This document shows, one piece after another, positions 62,786 to 64,000 of a DNA stretch of 64,000 nucleotides; within the stretch, counting starts at the first letter, position 1; each line of letters starts with the position of its first letter. The notes under the pieces were generated by a model. That model was not told the DNA's origin. It was given only the letters and a program-made list of their open reading frames with translations, and searched no databases. The DNA comes from Rubellimicrobium sp. CFH 75288 (GTDB lineage: Bacteria; Pseudomonadota; Alphaproteobacteria; Rhodobacterales; Rhodobacteraceae), in the NCBI RefSeq assembly GCF_009904055.1, contig NZ_WYDP01000001.1, positions 1 to 64,000 on the forward strand, given 5' to 3'. Both the position numbers and the translations under genes were made by a program.

Positions 62786-64000
62786 ATGACGGGACGCATC
62801 ATGATCGTCGGGTCGGACGCACCGCGCCGCCTGCTCTTGCGCGCCGCCCTCGAGGCGGCGGGCCTCGCGGCGGAGGACCATGCCGGCGCGGGGCCGCTCG
62901 CGCGGCGGGCGGCAGGGCGCGGCGGCGCCTCGCTCGCGCTGGTCGATGCGGGCGACGGGGGCGAGGGGCTGGGCGCGCTGGCGGCCTGCGGGCGGTCGGT
63001 CCCGGCACTCGTCCTCGTGCCGGCCGGCCGGACGGACCTGCGGATCGCCGCGCTGGCCGGCGGGGCCGAGGACATCGTCGAGCGCGACAGTCCGCCGCGC
63101 CTTCTTCTCGCGCGGGTGCGGCGCATCCTGCGCGACCGGGCGCGGACACGGGATCTGGATGCGGCGGGCGGACTGGCCGAGGCTCCGGCCGCGTTCCTGG
63201 GTCCTGCGGCGGGTCGCGTGGCGCTTCTGCCCGCCCCGGCCGGAGAGGGCGTGGGCAGCGACCTGGCCGCGCTGGGACGCGGCGTCGCCCTGGTCGTGCC
63301 CGAGGGGGACGAGGCGGACCTCTACATCCTCGATGCGCGCGGGCTGCGCGGCGACCTGCCCGGCGGCATCCGCATCCTCGACCGGCTGGCCGAGCTGCGC
63401 GCGCGGACCGAAGGACAGCACGCCGCCACCCTTGTCCTTCTGCCCGACACCGCGCCCGAGACCGCGGCCCTCGCGCTCGATCTCGGGGCGGACGGGGTGG
63501 CCTGCGGTCCGGCCGGCACGCCGGAGATCGAGCTTCGCGTCCGGCTTCTGCTGCAACGCAAGGCGCGGGCCGACCGGCTGCGCGCCACGGTGCGCGCCCA
63601 TCTGGAGGCCGCGCTGCGCGATCCCCTGACCGGGCTGCACAACCGCCGCCATGCCGAACCCGAACTGCACCGCCTGATCGAGGAGGCCCGTGCGCGGCGC
63701 GAGCCGCTCGCGCTGCTCGTGCTCGACATCGACCATTTCAAGGCGGTCAACGACCGCTGGGGCCACGGGGCGGGCGACCGGGTCCTGGCCGAGGTGGCGC
63801 GGCGCCTGCGCACCCGCCTCGGCGAGGGCTGCCTTCTCGCCCGCATGGGGGGCGAGGAATTCCTGGCCGTCCTGCCGGGCGCGCGGGCCGCGCAGGCCCG
63901 GGCGGTGGCCGAATCGCTCCGCCGCGCGGTCGAGAGCCAGCCCTTCGCGCTGGATCGCGCCGCCGGGGACGGGGCGCTCGCGGCGACCGGGACGGAGGCG
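62786..64000 (+). CDS. PleD-like diguanylate cyclase (partial, runs off the window)
   Basis: 405 residues seen. Two receiver-like domains (about 1-125 and 130-270) are degenerate: the first lacks the N-terminal acidic pair ('RIMIVGSDAPRR' instead of a DD) and the late Lys, though an Asp remains in 'LALVDAGDGG'. The GGDEF domain follows with substrate motif 'LDIDHFKAVNDRWGHGAGD' and active site 'ARMGGEEF', both intact. The RxxD inhibitory site before GGEEF is missing (Gly and Cys occupy the Arg and Asp positions). So it should make c-di-GMP without product inhibition. Next to DUF3572, as is pleD in relatives. Confidence 0.85.
   Translation, partial: MTGRIMIVGSDAPRRLLLRAALEAAGLAAEDHAGAGPLARRAAGRGGASLALVDAGDGGEGLGALAACGRSVPALVLVPAGRTDLRIAALAGGAEDIVERDSPPRLLLARVRRILRDRARTRDLDAAGGLAEAPAAFLGPAAGRVALLPAPAGEGVGSDLAALGRGVALVVPEGDEADLYILDARGLRGDLPGGIRILDRLAELRARTEGQHAATLVLLPDTAPETAALALDLGADGVACGPAGTPEIELRVRLLLQRKARADRLRATVRAHLEAALRDPLTGLHNRRHAEPELHRLIEEARARREPLALLVLDIDHFKAVNDRWGHGAGDRVLAEVARRLRTRLGEGCLLARMGGEEFLAVLPGARAAQARAVAESLRRAVESQPFALDRAAGDGALAATGTEA

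Overview
The window looks like chromosomal DNA from a GC-rich alphaproteobacterium, most likely a member of the Rhodobacteraceae/Paracoccaceae. The evidence is the combination of a GcrA cell-cycle regulator, the DUF1476 zeta inhibitor of F1-ATPase, TTAA-N7-TTAAC (CtrA-type) and GTTC-N7-GTTC (alphaproteobacterial LexA-type) sites, an RNase E with an acidic insertion in its S1 domain, a Hint-domain protein, DUF3572 next to a PleD-like gene, and MttB/corrinoid/DUF1638 methyl-transfer genes. No genus is claimed. The window holds about 64 genes, one tRNA and no insertion sequence or CRISPR array.

Layout. 1-8.9 kb is an accessory island. It holds the end of a serine recombinase with a small HTH-like partner, then a type I restriction-modification operon in the order half-size S subunit, HsdM, full HsdS, DUF3800 protein, HsdR, YgjP-type metallopeptidase, closed by a strong terminator. 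A possible antisense small RNA with its own promoter and terminator lies just before hsdR. The island stops next to the 3' end of tRNA-Ser(GGA) at 9.07-9.16 kb. 9.2-18.9 kb is core metabolism: M35-like protease, cysteine synthase, G6PDH with a palindromic operator, MgtE/MgtC, HNH nuclease, esterase, desaturase, AlkA. 18.9-24.2 kb carries cobalamin synthesis (cobK, cbiD, cobA, cobB) and an MFS transporter. 24.2-36.8 kb holds a frameshifted squalene/phytoene synthase, citramalate synthase, CysRS with a possible Cys-codon leader peptide, an aminotransferase, a porin-like protein, AnmK, TyrRS, Fur/Mur, a DMT exporter, enolase and small genes. 36.8-43 kb holds RNase E and the DctB/DctD two-component pair. 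43-46.3 kb holds purQ, purS and purC, with an oppositely oriented Hint gene between purQ and purS. 46.4-50.3 kb holds betaine-homocysteine methyltransferase, an SOS-boxed radical SAM gene, a corrinoid protein and DUF1638. 50.5-64 kb holds sufE, rimO, gcrA, an acyltransferase, an ABC exporter, the zinc regulon (zur-znuCB/znuA) with two Zur-type boxes, a fasciclin protein, an MttB-family methyltransferase, a phosphatase, DUF3572 and the start of a diguanylate cyclase.

How the genes fit together. The cobalamin genes can supply the cofactor used by the corrinoid protein, MttB-family protein and Bmt, which together suggest demethylation of betaine or another quaternary amine with methyl transfer to homocysteine or folate. 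GcrA, two perfect CtrA boxes and the GGEEF protein give the window a cell-cycle/c-di-GMP flavour. Zur with its paired operators controls high-affinity zinc import. The RM island is a self-contained defence module with several possible regulatory layers (palindromic operator on its promoter, possible antisense RNA before hsdR).

The least expected items are the small RNA candidate in the RM operon, a four-copy 31-bp-period repeat array beside a CtrA box, two nearly identical 31-32 bp CtrA-box repeats 39 kb apart in non-promoter positions, a DctD that lacks its sigma54-contact loop, the LexA box on a leaderless radical SAM gene, and a possible CTG start overlapping a stop codon.
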